Shown here one piece after another: positions 49,904 to 60,452 of a DNA stretch of 64,000 bases; position 1 is the first letter of the stretch, and the number at the start of each line of letters is the position of its first letter. The notes beneath the pieces are model-generated. The model did not search any database. It was given only the letters and a program-made list of their open reading frames with translations, and was not told the origin of the DNA. This DNA comes from Corticium candelabrum (lineage: Eukaryota > Porifera > Homoscleromorpha > Homosclerophorida > Plakinidae). The position numbers were made by a program, and so were the translations under genes. The stretch lies in the NCBI RefSeq assembly GCF_963422355.1, contig NC_085087.1, forward strand, positions 1,832,021-1,896,020, given 5' to 3'.

Positions 49904-51388
49904 CAATATTTTCTAATCATAGTACAACACGTGAATTTAAAGGCGATATCTTACAATGTCTACAGTGAACTGTCCATTACAATAGTATTGTTCTTGAACA
50001 CAGTTCAAGAACTTTGCTACTCTTAACAAACTAACTGAAATCTAAACCAAAACATCTAGAACTAAAACCTAATCTAGAAATAGCATTCGGTTCTTTTTGC
50101 TTCTTGCTAATTATTGTATTTACTTTGTTCTCGATAATGCATACATTTTCTTTCTGGAGACTTGTTGAAATGCGGCGATGCCAAAGATTCTTGAATTGGG
50201 CAGAGTTTATTTGTAAACACATATGCGCCATGCGAGATGCCTCAGAAAGAGTGGATTCTGCATCCTGACCCCAACGACCAAACACTTCTATTGCAATAGG
50301 TCTGAAAAGGTGTCCTAGATCTTCAGCTTGTTTTGAATATTTAGCTTGTTTTCTGTTTTCTTGTTTGGAAGCGGCAAAAGCCGCTTTGTTGCTGCTTCCT
50401 GAAATGTTTCGCACAGCACAGGGATGAGTAATAGTAATGTCCAGGAGAAGCTTTTTGTCATCTCTGTAGTTATATATAGCAATGTCTGGTCTCTTTTTGT
50501 CAGCAAACTGTGATGTAAGTTCTTTTCTGCATTGAAGGTCTACTGCACACAACATTTGATAAAACTCGTCTAGAATGTGATCATGTCTGAAAATTGGGCC
50601 ACCTCCGAGTTTACATGTTAGGAAATGATATCCTTCTCCATCAACTTCATGATTACAGCTTGACGTACATCTTGGAATATTGCTAAGTTGTGGAAGAGGG
50701 ACTCCTAGTCACATGAGAACTGCTGTCCGAAATTGGGCAGAAGACATCGTGTAATGCTGCAAACTAGGGATCGCATCTAACCATACTCCAGCAACAGGTC
50801 CACCACAGCTTATGACTCTCGCTTTTTCTTGTTTACAGCTGCTGTTCTGAAGAAAAGTTTCAAACTGTTTGTTTTTGATGACTGAATGAAGTTTTGATTG
50901 TAACTTCTGTGGTATTTCTGGTAGCTTGTCTAATGAAGGAGGTAGTGTTTTAGTTTATGGGCAAATATTATGTAGATTTTGAAGGGCCAAACTCAAGTCC
51001 ATGGAAATGGGAGCCGAAGTCTCCAAGGCACTGCAAATATCATTGCAAATGCTCTCAAATCTGTTGTCTCTGTTGGCTAAATTACTTAGAGTGCTGGCCC
51101 AAGCTCCAAGGAAAGCGGAATTAGTGGTAGAAATTGCCGTCGCAAGACCGAAGCCACCCTGTTTAAGACTCAAGGCAAGCTGCTGATAGTTTCTGTCTGA
51201 TAGCTTGTAACCTATTATGTCTTCGAAGCAAGAGAGGATTTGCTTGTCATGTTGAATGGCTGCTGCTTTGATCAAACGAGGGGCTACTGTACGAAGAAGA
51301 TGTAGAATACTCGAGACTCCGCAGTAACGTAAGAGAAGTGTAGAAGATTGAGCATCTTGTAAAAGGGGTAGTCTGGATAACAAAAGTT
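49899..51388 (-). mobile_element. RLE-type LINE, copy G, best-preserved endonuclease
   Basis: The minus strand reads LPLLQDAQSSTLLLRYCGVS and IIGYKLSDRNYQQLALSLKQ, stop at 50955, then QEKARVISCGGPVAGVWLDA, stop near 50713. It continues LGVPLPQL, CTSSCNHEVDGEGYHFLTCK, GGGPIFRHDHILDEF, KKRPDIAIYN and LLLDITITHP, and ends with RPIAIEVFGRWGQDAES and NSAQFKNLWHRRISTSLQ (50555-50031). The C-x3-C...H-x4-C cluster, RHD, RPDI and LDIT are the hallmark residues of a LINE restriction-like endonuclease (PD-(D/E)xK fold). Two nonsense codons and 5' truncation make it non-autonomous. TC-rich microsatellites flank both ends (49656-49898, 51389-51409). Confidence 0.85.
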
Positions 51389-51409
51389 CTCTCTCTCTCT
51401 CTCTCTCTC
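51389..51409. repeat. (CT)n tract on the 5' side of LINE copy G
   Basis: About 21 bp of CT dinucleotides followed by GTGCACGCGTGG. Confidence 0.9.
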
Positions 51410-51427
51410 GTGCACGCGTGGGCATGT

Positions 51428-51493
<66 letters not shown>
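51428..51493. repeat. (GT)n microsatellite
   Basis: About 65 bp of GT directly before SINE copy 2. Confidence 0.95.
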
Positions 51494-51495
<2 letters not shown>

Positions 51496-51508
51496 TGCTT
51501 GTGCTTGT

Positions 51509-51653
51509 GTCGTCTGTAGCTCAATTGGTTAGAGAGAGCATTTGGAGAATGGAAACATCCAGGACTTTTGGGTCATGTACGGCATGGGCACAGGTATCTT
51601 TCCTTTGGCAAGGAACTTGCATGCAATTACCTCTCTCGACTCAGGTGTATAAA
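51509..51653 (+). mobile_element. tRNA-derived SINE, copy 2
   Basis: GTAGCTCAATTGGTTAGAGA gives the A-box region; the tail has GGCAAGGAACTTGCATGCAA and CTCTCGACTCAGGTGTATAA. It is sandwiched between GT microsatellites. Confidence 0.8.
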
Positions 51654-51689
51654 GTGTGTGTGTGTGTGTTGTTGTTGTTGTTGTTGTTG

Positions 51690-51731
<42 letters not shown>
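51652..51731. repeat. (GT)n(TTG)n(TG)n compound microsatellite
   Basis: GT, then eight TTG units, then GT again, between SINE copies 2 and 3. Confidence 0.95.
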
Positions 51732-51732
<1 letters not shown>

Positions 51733-51733
<1 letters not shown>

Positions 51734-51881
51734 TGCTGCAGCTCATTTGGTTAATTAAAGAGTCATCGAGCACATCCGGGACTTTGCAGGGTTGCAAGTT
51801 TAAGTCACAATGATGGCAAGCTATGTCATAATTCTTTAAGCAAGAAACTTACACACAATTGGTTCTCTTGACTCAGGAGTG
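51733..51881 (+). mobile_element. tRNA-derived SINE, copy 3
   Basis: GCTGCAGCTCATTTGGTTAA, GCAAGTTTAAGTC and CTCTTGACTCAGGAGT match copy 1. It directly follows the compound microsatellite, giving a tandem SINE arrangement with copy 2. Confidence 0.8.
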
Positions 51882-53093
51882 GGGCCCTAAGCAGCCATCA
51901 GCTATGATGTGACATCATGCAGCCACTGGGGTCTATCTAGGTGAGACTTTGGGTGCTCGATCACACCACAGTCGGTTTCACAAGCCGGTGCTCTTGTGAG
52001 TACCTGGCCCGGCTCCAGAAGATTGCTAGCGTAGGCCCAGAGTTTCTCCTGAATAGCGCATGGAAGCCCAGCTGTTAGCTGAGGGCGTGACCAAGAAATT
52101 GGCAGCTTCAGATGTTTAGGATTTTTAGGTGTCCGTGTGCGCGTGTGCGTGTATGCATGTGTGTAAGGAGAGCACTTTTCCATCGTGGATGTTTGCTTTA
52201 GTATAGTAACCAAAGGAAGTCACTGGTAGGTTTAGATATTTCTGATACTGATGATTAGTATATGTTGTAGATATTGGATCTGGAATTGATGCAGAACAAC
52301 AAGACAATTAATTAAGCCAATGACAAGTGAGGTATTATTTTATTGAGCTCTCTAACATGTAACACTATGTTTTGGTAATTGTTTACTGCAGTGATAATAT
52401 ACCTGCAACAGAGGTTGGTGAAAGGCAAGAAGAAAATGTGCAATTGAAGATGGAAGCATTATATGTTGTAAAGGCAGAAATTTGTACCACGTTTTTCACC
52501 TTCCTCTTCTCTATGGACAAGATAAATGACCAATAAAAAGATAATTATTTCTTTGCCCAAGCAGACTGTAAAAGCATTGGATATGTGGACAAAGAAATCT
52601 GTTGTAATTAAACATCTAAATTAGTTTCAAGTGGACTCATTTCTGTGTTTTGTGATTGTGAATATGTACAAGGATATTAATTAATCAATTAATTATATTA
52701 CCACGTGGTGATAACGTGCAGATAAGTTTAAAAATTGTATTGACAAATCTCTGTTAAATTTATCTTGCGTATGTACTGCTCTATATGGTACGTGGTAAAG
52801 ACAGGAAGTGTTAGACACATTGAATGAGTTACTAGACTACTCAAGTTCTAGTCTAGCGCTAGTCATTGTCAGTCTCAGTGCTCTACGTCTTTTCAACTGA
52901 TACTGTATCCATACCTAAACGGATGGAGCGCAGTTGTGTAGCTACCTGTACAACACGAGCCACCCTACTCAGATTGACAAGATTGTGACGGGCATTGATA
53001 TCCATCGCCAGAAGTTTGTGTGAAAACTTTGGTTTGCGTCAACCTACTGAAAAACTTCACTGAATTGTTTGTCGATCCGCTAGACCGTACGTT
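51882..53093. other. intergenic region upstream of the lipase gene
   Basis: The minus-strand frame 51902-52213 has a protein-like end (QEKLWAYASNLLEPGQVLTR) but no family I know; it may belong to a repeat. The rest, including the proximal lipase promoter, shows no clear TATA box. Confidence 0.4.
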
Positions 53094-53738
53094 ATGCTGA
53101 GATCAATTCCCACAATTTCGCGGTTTGTGATCTCCCGTACGCTACAGCCCGTACGTCAGGTGATTCCTTCCGACATGGCGACGTCATGCCACGGCGACTT
53201 TGAACATCTAAATGTCGAAGATTTCGCCGATTTATTTCAGAGCATCGAGGATCTCAAGCAACTCTCGACAAACAACGCCGATTATTACGACGGGTGTCCG
53301 AAAGAGAAAGCAGATCGAGGATTAGAGACATTTCAACACATCACAGCGTCGTTAGCCGGCGTCGAACTGCTCTGTCAACAGATTACTCCTCATGTGAAAG
53401 ACTATGACTTTAGTCCGGAGACGAAAGGAAACGGTTTTCGAAGCCTATTGACCGTCACTAGTCGCTGCCTTACAAAACTCGTTCGTCTGTCTCAACGTTG
53501 TAGCAAGAAGAGAGACAGGGCGACATTTTCGTCTTCCAGCGCGTTTGAAGAGATTAGTTCGTACACAGAAGTGTTGAAATGTCTGTCACGACTGCTGCTG
53601 ATGGCGGCACACCTACTTGAAGGTTGCAGACCGGAAACGAGTGTGTTCCCGGACGAAGATGCGTTGGATAAGGACGTCGGATGGAACGTGGAGAGTCTGC
53701 CACGTTTGCCGTTCTATGGGAGCTGCCTTGGTTTCCAG
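53094..53738 (+). CDS. LIPE: hormone-sensitive lipase, first coding exon (N-terminal domain)
   Basis: Hormone-sensitive lipase hydrolyses diacylglycerol, cholesteryl and retinyl esters on lipid droplets. This 645-nt exon encodes the HSL N-terminal domain: FEHLNVEDFADLFQSIEDLK, DYDFSPETKGNGFRSLLTV, TSRCLTKLVRLSQRC, CLSRLLLMAAHLLE and, at the end, LPFYGSCLGFQ, matching the family's FYGxCLGFQ. The catalytic GDSAG domain lies further 3', outside the window. Two in-frame starts exist: Met1 at 53094 (MLRSIPTISRFVISRTLQPV, Arg/Ser-rich without acidic residues, like a mitochondrial presequence) and Met28 (MATSCHGDFEHL). The donor gttgga follows 53738, phase 0. Confidence 0.9.
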
Positions 53739-53943
53739 GTTGGAAACATTTTGTTATTTTAGATACAGGAAAACAGTAATTTTCTTAGCATTATATTAAT
53801 TAATCTTTTGATTATATTAACCAGCACAGTGGTGAATTGACATAAAGACTGTAATATAGCAATCAAAAGCTGATATTTAATAATTAATCTTACTGGAACT
53901 AAGGTGTCAGATGATTATAATTTTTAATTTTAAGAAATTACAC

Positions 53944-54125
53944 TTGGGGTGCTTTTGGTTAGGCTCTTTCAGTCTCTTTCGGAAGAGTTTGGGAGAGCAC
54001 GCCCCTCTTCCAACATCTTCCAGCTCTGGTCTTCCAACCAGCAGCAGAGTTGGAAGAGGGATGTGTACATGGGGCCTCTTGTGGAAGAGGTTGGAGGAGC
54101 CAAATCGAATGTGCCTATGGTAGGT
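53944..54125. mobile_element. short fold-back element
   Basis: CCCCTCTTCCAAC near 54002 pairs with GTTGGAAGAGGG near 54050, and GGCTC(T)TTTC-type ends pair across the unit. Non-coding. Confidence 0.6.
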
Positions 54126-54514
54126 GCATAGGATCACAAAGACTCATTAAGTGGTCATTGATATGAAAAGGAAGAGTATCCAGACAATTGACTAATGAAA
54201 TTAATTAATGGCAAATCAGACACTAGACTATAATTTCTTTTTGAGGAAGGCATTTCCGTATACTGTAAACGTGGAAATTTTCGCTATTTTCGCAGCTGAA
54301 GTTTTTTCCACAAAAATAAACACGACGCGAAAATTTATGAAGGCGCGGCCCATTCCTCATGTGGCATCCCCGTGCAAAGTCCCGTATAAGGGATACTGTT
54401 CACTAGTATCAAACTTTATACTGATAGTACTGTACACTGTAGAAGTACTACTGTACTAGCTAGTAACACAACACAATTGAATCAAACTGCACTGCTGTTA
54501 GTACTCTACTCAAA

Positions 54515-55297
54515 CTACTGAATCAAGATAATGTCTGCACCCTTCATAGTTCCATTTGCTAAGCCATTTCCATTGAGAGCAAAATCAAGAAACTCTGCCA
54601 TGTGCAGAATACCAATGTCATCTAATGAAGCTACAGCTATGGAGGCACCAAGCTTCATACCACTGTCATGATGAGAGTGGCTGTCAAACACAGCAAGACA
54701 CAACTTGCGAGGATCGAATGCAATTGCGACTGAAAAGTGACTTGACATTACAAGTACACTGGTATGGACTGTGCCTGCTCCAACAGCTCTGTCTCTGATA
54801 GTCAGCAGATCTTGTTTGAACTGGCCATAATCCCACATGCCAAAATCTTCTCCTCTGGCAATTGTCACGTTCATATCTGAACAGGCACTCTCTATTGCAC
54901 CGTAAACGGTCAAAAAGCCTCTGCACCCAGCACTATCATAACGCTTGTTGCCTTCTTCAATACATGCAACGAAAGCTCTGATGGTCTGTTGTGATGGTTC
55001 TACAGTACCACTATGGGGTACTTGCACACAATCTAGCATAATCTGGGTAGCTACACAAATAGATATAACTGTGCAAGCATTGCTGCCATTTTGCCCATTC
55101 AACCTTGACTGGCAGAATTGTGATGGTAATACATAAGAAATAACTGACTTGAAGTATTCTACAATCAATGCAACAGAGGCATCATTGCAAAGGTCATCTG
55201 TGCACTGGTCATAGGACTTTTCTTGGACAGCGAAGGAGTAGTAACAGACACTGAGTGTTTTGCTGAAGCAATACAAGGAAGGGGCAAGGGCATGCAT
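54515..55297 (-). CDS. cysteine-protease-like ORF inside the pogo element
   Basis: An open frame of 260 codons. A cysteine lies in GQNGSNACTVISICVATQIM, a histidine in VLVMSSHFSVAIAFD and an aspartate in AVFDSHSHHDSG. The order Cys-His-Asp with a small-residue stretch before the Cys is that of papain-fold (OTU/UCH-like) peptidases. FDSH-type motifs are known from large transposon-encoded proteases of this kind. The frame overlaps the end of the transposase: transposase FSQVGLCM and protease WSMHALAPSLYCF share 55297-55320 in different frames. A fused product with one frameshift is therefore likely. Function in transposition is unknown; the fold assignment is from motifs only. Confidence 0.6.
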   Translation of the reverse strand: MHALAPSLYCFSKTLSVCYYSFAVQEKSYDQCTDDLCNDASVALIVEYFKSVISYVLPSQFCQSRLNGQNGSNACTVISICVATQIMLDCVQVPHSGTVEPSQQTIRAFVACIEEGNKRYDSAGCRGFLTVYGAIESACSDMNVTIARGEDFGMWDYGQFKQDLLTIRDRAVGAGTVHTSVLVMSSHFSVAIAFDPRKLCLAVFDSHSHHDSGMKLGASIAVASLDDIGILHMAEFLDFALNGNGLANGTMKGADIILIQ

Positions 55298-55329
55298 AGA
55301 CCAACCTGAGAAAACCTAGTTCTGATGAG

Positions 55330-56608
55330 CCTAGGACGCTCAGATATTGCCTTATAAGCGTGTACAATCCAGCCAGCATGCAAATTCTTAATAGATGACA
55401 ATCTGAGGTCTACAGTAATGTCGCAAATAGAAGTATCCCTGTCTAGCTGTTGTCTGACCTGATCGCCACACCAGTTTTGAAATGACTGCCGTAAGTCTTC
55501 TTTAATTAATTAAATGACTTATTGACAGTCAAATCTAATGGCTGCAAGTTGTCTGTGTAGCACGCTGGCACATGCAACACAGAAATGTACCTTGCATCTA
55601 GGAATTTCGTACAGCGTCTGTTCGATGGGCTTTAAAAACATCAACAATCAACTAGCCATGGTTCTTCTCGGGCAGTCCTAATTCCTGTCTTTTCAGGACA
55701 AAGTATGGGTCGACCACTTCTCTAGGTATTCTAAAATGGTGCTTTCTGTTGACCAATGGGAAGCAGTATGAGTTATGTTCCAAGAATCAGGAAAGTCATA
55801 TCTGGCATGACAACGATCAGTGGTACCTTGGTAAATCACTTGACTGGGTAGGGTTTCACCGAACATGTTGACTGCAAGCAATACCGTAATTTCTCGTTTA
55901 TCATCCAAACCTGCAATAGCAACCTGACAGGACCCTTTCTTTTTCCATAGTCCAGTTACCAGAAGGGACCATGCGGACTCCAGTTTGGTCCCAATTCACA
56001 ACCATATCTGCTGGGATTTGATGCTTACTCACTACATCTAGAAACTTAAAAACAAAATTTTGTTTTATCTCAGGAAGGTCACCAGATTTCTTTTGGCAGC
56101 CTTGGTTCCCTTCCATTTGGTAAAACCCATCCTGTCTAGCATACGACGAGCCCACTTCTTCGTTGGAATAAAAGAACCTCCAAACTCACTCAGCATGTCC
56201 TTTCTTTCGTGGGCGATGATCCCACGAGCAGCTGCTATCACTATGGGTACACTGACTACACCGCCTGCTTCTCGAAGTTTCAAAATGTAATTCCGTATCA
56301 TGTGATCCAATGTATCACCAATCAATAATGGACGTCCATGTTTCTGTCTTGGAAGAGAGACAAGTGGAACTTCACCTGATTGTTGTTTAATTAATCTTCT
56401 GGAGGTATTTTTTCTGCATTGAACGAATCGTACTTTTGTTCACTGGATGGCTCAGTACACTACTGACGTGTCTGGCTGCTCGTGCAACTCCATGATCGCT
56501 TGCATAACGAGCGATGCTCAATCGTTCCGAGGCACTGTACACGTAGTACTCACTCTCTCTTTTTTGCTTGCGGTCAGCCCTCGTAGGGGGACCTTCTTGA
56601 AGCGACAC
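55330..56608 (-). pseudogene. pogo-type DDE transposase, broken frames
   Basis: In minus-strand order: DNA-binding helix region (56608-56387, YYVYSASERLSIARYASDHG, VSSVLSHPVNKSTIRSM); 56325-56065 with REAGGVVSVPIVIAAARGII and PTKKWARRMLDRMGFT; the DDE part with VVNWDQTGVRMVPSGNW (first catalytic Asp) and DDKREITVLLAVNMFGETL; ITHTASHWSTESTILEYLEK; a region near 55600 with DVFKAHRT; and SSIKNLHAGWIVHAYKAISE near 55400. The order and motifs fit pogo/Tigger-like transposases. At least three frameshifts or stops, so it is inactive as read. Confidence 0.8.
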
Positions 56609-56877
56609 ACAATATTTTGCAGCCTTTACTGTTGTAGAAGGTAGACCGGGAATGTCAGTGGGTTGCGGAAGACACGGTCTTCTCTCTACATCCCCCGCGG
56701 TCTTCTCTCTACATCCCCCGCTTTACGTAACCAGTTCAGCAGCGCCATAAGTGGACCACGTGATGCATAGAACCATGTGACATGCATCAAACAGCGAAAA
56801 TTTTAACCCACGAAATGGTCTCTGATGAAAAGAATGCGAAAATTTAAACACGCAAATATTTCCGGGTTTACAGTATA

Positions 56878-57903
56878 GTCTATCCAGGTCTAATTTAGCT
56901 AGTTTTGAATTTCACCTGATAGGTGTTATGATTGAGGTACAAATGCCACACACATGCATATGCAAGCCCACAGGCACCCCCACAATGTTGGTGGCCATTT
57001 TGATGTTGTAGTCAATGTCTTCTCAATGTGAATGGCTAGACTAATGGATGGATTGGCTTTAAATATGTCGTAGACGTAAATAGGATGAAGTAGGATGGGT
57101 CTTCTCAATGTCTGAGGTTACTTACTGCTGTTTTTTTAGATATCGTTTCTGATGACCAGTCAATGTCCGATTGATTGATATAAGTGGATGTGTCTGAAAA
57201 TTTTGTAGGAGTATATCAGTATGAGAAGAATATGGGCTGGGTTGCTTTGATGTTTGAGGTCACAAACTTCTGTTGAGAGATCACGCTCCTAACTTTCATG
57301 AGAGTTATTCACCAGAGCATGCAGCCTAATTCGTGTCTGCAGTTACTAAGTCTTGTTGAAAATAGGCAAACATACTTGTTTACAGTTTGCAACCGCTAAC
57401 GGAAAAGTGATCGTTTTCTTGACTCACTACCATTATATGCAAACATGACATTGAATGACATCCAACAGCAACATCCATGTTTCATGTGATAAATCTTGTT
57501 ACTTTGACAATTACAGACTGTTTAGAGTTTGTGATCACATGAAACGACCATTGCTTTATATAATTTGCTTGAAAGAAAACGACACCAAGATCTGTAATAC
57601 TCTTAAACTTGATTACAGTCTTTAAGAGGTTTCATGGCTGTGAAAGTGAGGTGAAAACACAGCTTTAGTTACTATTCATTGTTTATTAGTAAAGTGCACT
57701 GCAAATTTATATATGCGTAAACTATATTAGACATACTCTTTATTATGGTCATTAAGTTTCTATTCAATTGTGTTTATGTGTACTATAACATTTTTGCTTG
57801 TGCTTAATATATTTGTGGAGCTGGGTTAGAGCCATCTAGGAACACTAATAATGGTGTAACTTGGAAAGTTGTTAGTTTTGCCACGAAGTCAGCTGTCTTG
57901 GGG
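56878..57903. other. lipase intron, nothing recognised
   Basis: No frame or element end was identified. Confidence 0.45.
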
Positions 57904-58139
57904 CTTGTTCACTCCGGGCCTAATCATGATTACTTGTTATTGCAGTAAATTTGGCTGTTCACAATGTGTCCAATCATGATTAGTTTAATGTCATTCTAAA
58001 GCGTGTAGCGTACATATTAGTTGTAGCACGTGATGGCAGGTATGCAGGCTTCACTTTTGGTGCTGTTTCTCTGTTCTATGTTGCATGTGCTCTATGTTTG
58101 TTAGCTCTATGTTTTTTACCTCTGTAAGCAGAATTATCT

Positions 58140-58560
58140 TCCCTGTCATCGACAAATAGACGATATTGGGGGCGGAGCTTCTAGAGCATGCGCAATCTTG
58201 AGGGTAACACCCACCTTTTGCCGATCTTGCTGTACACAAAGTCCTTGTTTCCGGGTCTGCTTCTGAACCGTAGATCATCTTGCCATTGACTAGGCTTTGT
58301 AAGTAAGTTCACTACTTACCATTCGTGCATCTTGTGAGAGACTTTGCCTGCTTAGAGACGTGTAGGAAGCCATTTCTTGAGTATGGCTTCTCGAGGGTAA
58401 AGAGACTGCTGTTCAAGCTGAAGTCGCCTGATTCACATTCTGAACAGATACACGTGGAGTGGAAGCACAGACTACTCATTTCCTAGAGATGGATTAGTTT
58501 TGGCGAGTGAAATCATGCCACCTGGGAACCCATTTCGGGTAACCAGACATGTAGGCATTC
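58140..58560. repeat. left arm of a large inverted repeat
   Basis: It matches 59855-60262 in inverse orientation with moderate divergence. Shared blocks include GGGGGCGGAGCTTCTAGAGC and GACTAGGCTTTGTAAGTAAG. Confidence 0.85.
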
Positions 58561-58595
58561 CACATTGTTTCTGGGCGGTCTAGCTTGCTTCTGTA

Positions 58596-59109
58596 TATAC
58601 CATATTCGCCCATAATAACGGCCATACTGAAATAACGCCCATGCCTGTATATACGCCCATGTGCGACAAATCAGGACTTTCAGCTCGAAAAAACGCCTAT
58701 GCCCAACTATATGCCCATGTCCAAGTATAAACCCAGGATACGCATGTGCAGACAAAACAAAATGGGGTCCGCATTCGCCTCCGTCTGTGTGCGTTTGATA
58801 AGCTGGTGTCAGTGTTGAGTGAAAGTACTTACTGCTAGACTCATGTCTTCGTTGCAATTACCGACCCTGATGCTCTTGACGGGCTTCAGGCCGACGACGT
58901 GTGTATAGTGTTTAGTTCTGCGTGTATGTTGATGCTGTATGGATACCAGTACCTTTGATCTTGCAAATGGATAATTGCAAGCATTTGTGGTATTTCTGTC
59001 TTCAAGTATATATGCTTAGGACCAAAATAACGCCCATGCCCTAGTATATGCCCAGAAAAAGTCTTTCTTTTCTATACGCCCAGGGTGCTATTACGGGCGA
59101 ATACGGTAT
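58596..59109. mobile_element. inverted-repeat MITE, CGCCC family, copy 2 (nested)
   Basis: Left end TATACCATATTCGCCCATAA; reverse-complemented right end ATACCGTATTCGCCCGTAAT. ACGCCCATG and TATACGCCCA motifs recur inside both ends. Opposite orientation to copy 1 at 2657-3157. It is inserted inside the element 57904-60452, so it is younger. Confidence 0.85.
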
Positions 59110-59409
59110 GTGATTGGCCAAGTTGAAGTTCTTACTGTGATAACTTGCACTCGATAAGTACACTGGCGCGGATCAGAGTACAGTACACGTACTCTGTAGT
59201 CTGTTTACAATTAGCACTGCCAGTCTACAAGTCCCAGCAACAGTTATGTCTAAAGTAACACAACACATACGCATTATTCCATATCTGTAATGTCTAAATC
59301 AGAAAGCAGAGGCTGTTCCACCTCATCTGCAGTTGATCAAGACATGTGTAGATAGTAGTGATCTCAAAATGAAGATATTAATTGTCAAAAATGTCACTGA
59401 GGCACAGAA

Positions 59410-59640
59410 GCTGATGGCTTACGTCGGACACTTGAACAGCAAGCAAATGAAATAGTGGAACTTTGAAACAAGTTTAGAGTTGTCGAGCAAGACCTTGCAT
59501 CTGCAGAGTCTGAGTTGCAAGGAAAGGCATTCTCACTCAACACACACTGCCAAATGATGAAATCAAGTTTTACAGGTTTTGTGTAGAGAAATGTGCTTGA
59601 TACAGTGTGGAATTTGACTGAAAGCAGCGAAGATAATTTC
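59410..59640 (+). pseudogene. transposase remnant with coiled coil
   Basis: An interrupted frame reads ADGLRRTLEQQANEIVEL, stop, NKFRVVEQDLASAESELQGK, and nearby in another frame NDEIKFYRF. A coiled coil followed by an (E)(D/E)IKFY-type motif is typical of ISL2EU/Harbinger-related transposases. Stops and frameshifts are present. Low confidence. Confidence 0.35.
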
Positions 59641-59854
59641 TCTGTATAGCAAACAAAAAATCAGGCCAAGGTACATCAAGTGATGTGTAAGCTCATGAGC
59701 TCACCGCCTTCCATGACGAGTTGGATAGGCTACTCGAACTCTTGCTGACTCTAGTTCGACAAGATACATAGTTTCACAGTTCCACAGTTCAAGTAGTTTG
59801 CTAGATGGGGGAAAAGTAGTCCTAGTTTTCAGTCACACAGACAGTGACAGTGCA

Positions 59855-60262
59855 TCACGTTCGGTTACCCTGAATGGGTTTCCCTACCACAAAATCTTCA
59901 TCTGACAAAACTTCCATCGCTAAGCAATGAGTAGTCTGTCTTTCTACTCCACGTGCATCTGTTCAGAGTGTGAATCAGGCGACTTCAACTTGAACAGCAG
60001 TCTCTTACCCTCGAGAAGCCGCACTCAAGAAAGGGCTTCCTACGCGTCTCTATGCAGGCAAAGACACTCACAAGATGCACGAAATGGTAAGTAGTGAACT
60101 TACTTACAAAGCCTAGTCAATGGCAAGATGATCTACGGTTCAGAAACAGACCCGGAAATGTAGACTTTGTGTACAGCGAGATCGGCGAAAGGTGCATGTT
60201 ACCCTCGAGATTGTGCATGCTCTAGAAGCTCCGCCCCCAAATATTGTCTATGAGCTTCCAAC
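59855..60262. repeat. right arm of the large inverted repeat
   Basis: Inverted partner of 58140-58560; spacer about 1.3 kb. Confidence 0.85.
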
Positions 60263-60452
60263 ATCTTCTTTGTACATAGATTCTGGATATGGCAGTATCG
60301 CATGGTGCACGTGCTGTGATGTTTTAATCTAGACACTACCTCGTGCCGCACATGGCTCACAAATCATGTTTGGCGGTGTGAACACCTTTCTCTAAACCTG
60401 TGCTAATCACAATTAGTCTAACTATGATTAGGCTAGTAGCAATTTGATCACA

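Larger units (their letters stand above)
54261..56875 (-). mobile_element. pogo-type (Tc1/mariner superfamily) DNA transposon, 2.6 kb
   Basis: Terminal inverted repeats begin TACTGTAAAC at 54261 and, reverse-complemented, at 56875; TA dinucleotides flank both sides (54259-54260, 56876-56877), as expected for this superfamily's TA target. Subterminal CG(C)GAAAATTT motifs recur. On the minus strand it encodes a DDE transposase and a second domain resembling a cysteine protease, described separately. Frameshifts suggest an inactive copy. It sits antisense within the lipase intron. Confidence 0.85.
57904..60452. mobile_element. large inverted-repeat element, GTTCAC/TAATCATGATTA family
   Basis: The left end GGGCTTGTTCACTCCGGGCC then TAATCATGATTA corresponds to the reverse-complemented right end with CCTAATCATAGTTA. 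It contains long inverted arms (58140-58560 and 59855-60262), a nested MITE (58596-59109) and a coding remnant (59410-59640). Related to the element at 6086-6588. Confidence 0.65.

Noticed and set aside
49595..49916. Arg-Glu / Ser-Leu repeat frames
   Set aside because: Translation of (TCTC/TCTG)n.
55693..56325. Host gene derived from a transposase
   Set aside because: Frameshifts between motifs and intact TIRs with TA flanks argue for a transposon copy, not a domesticated gene.
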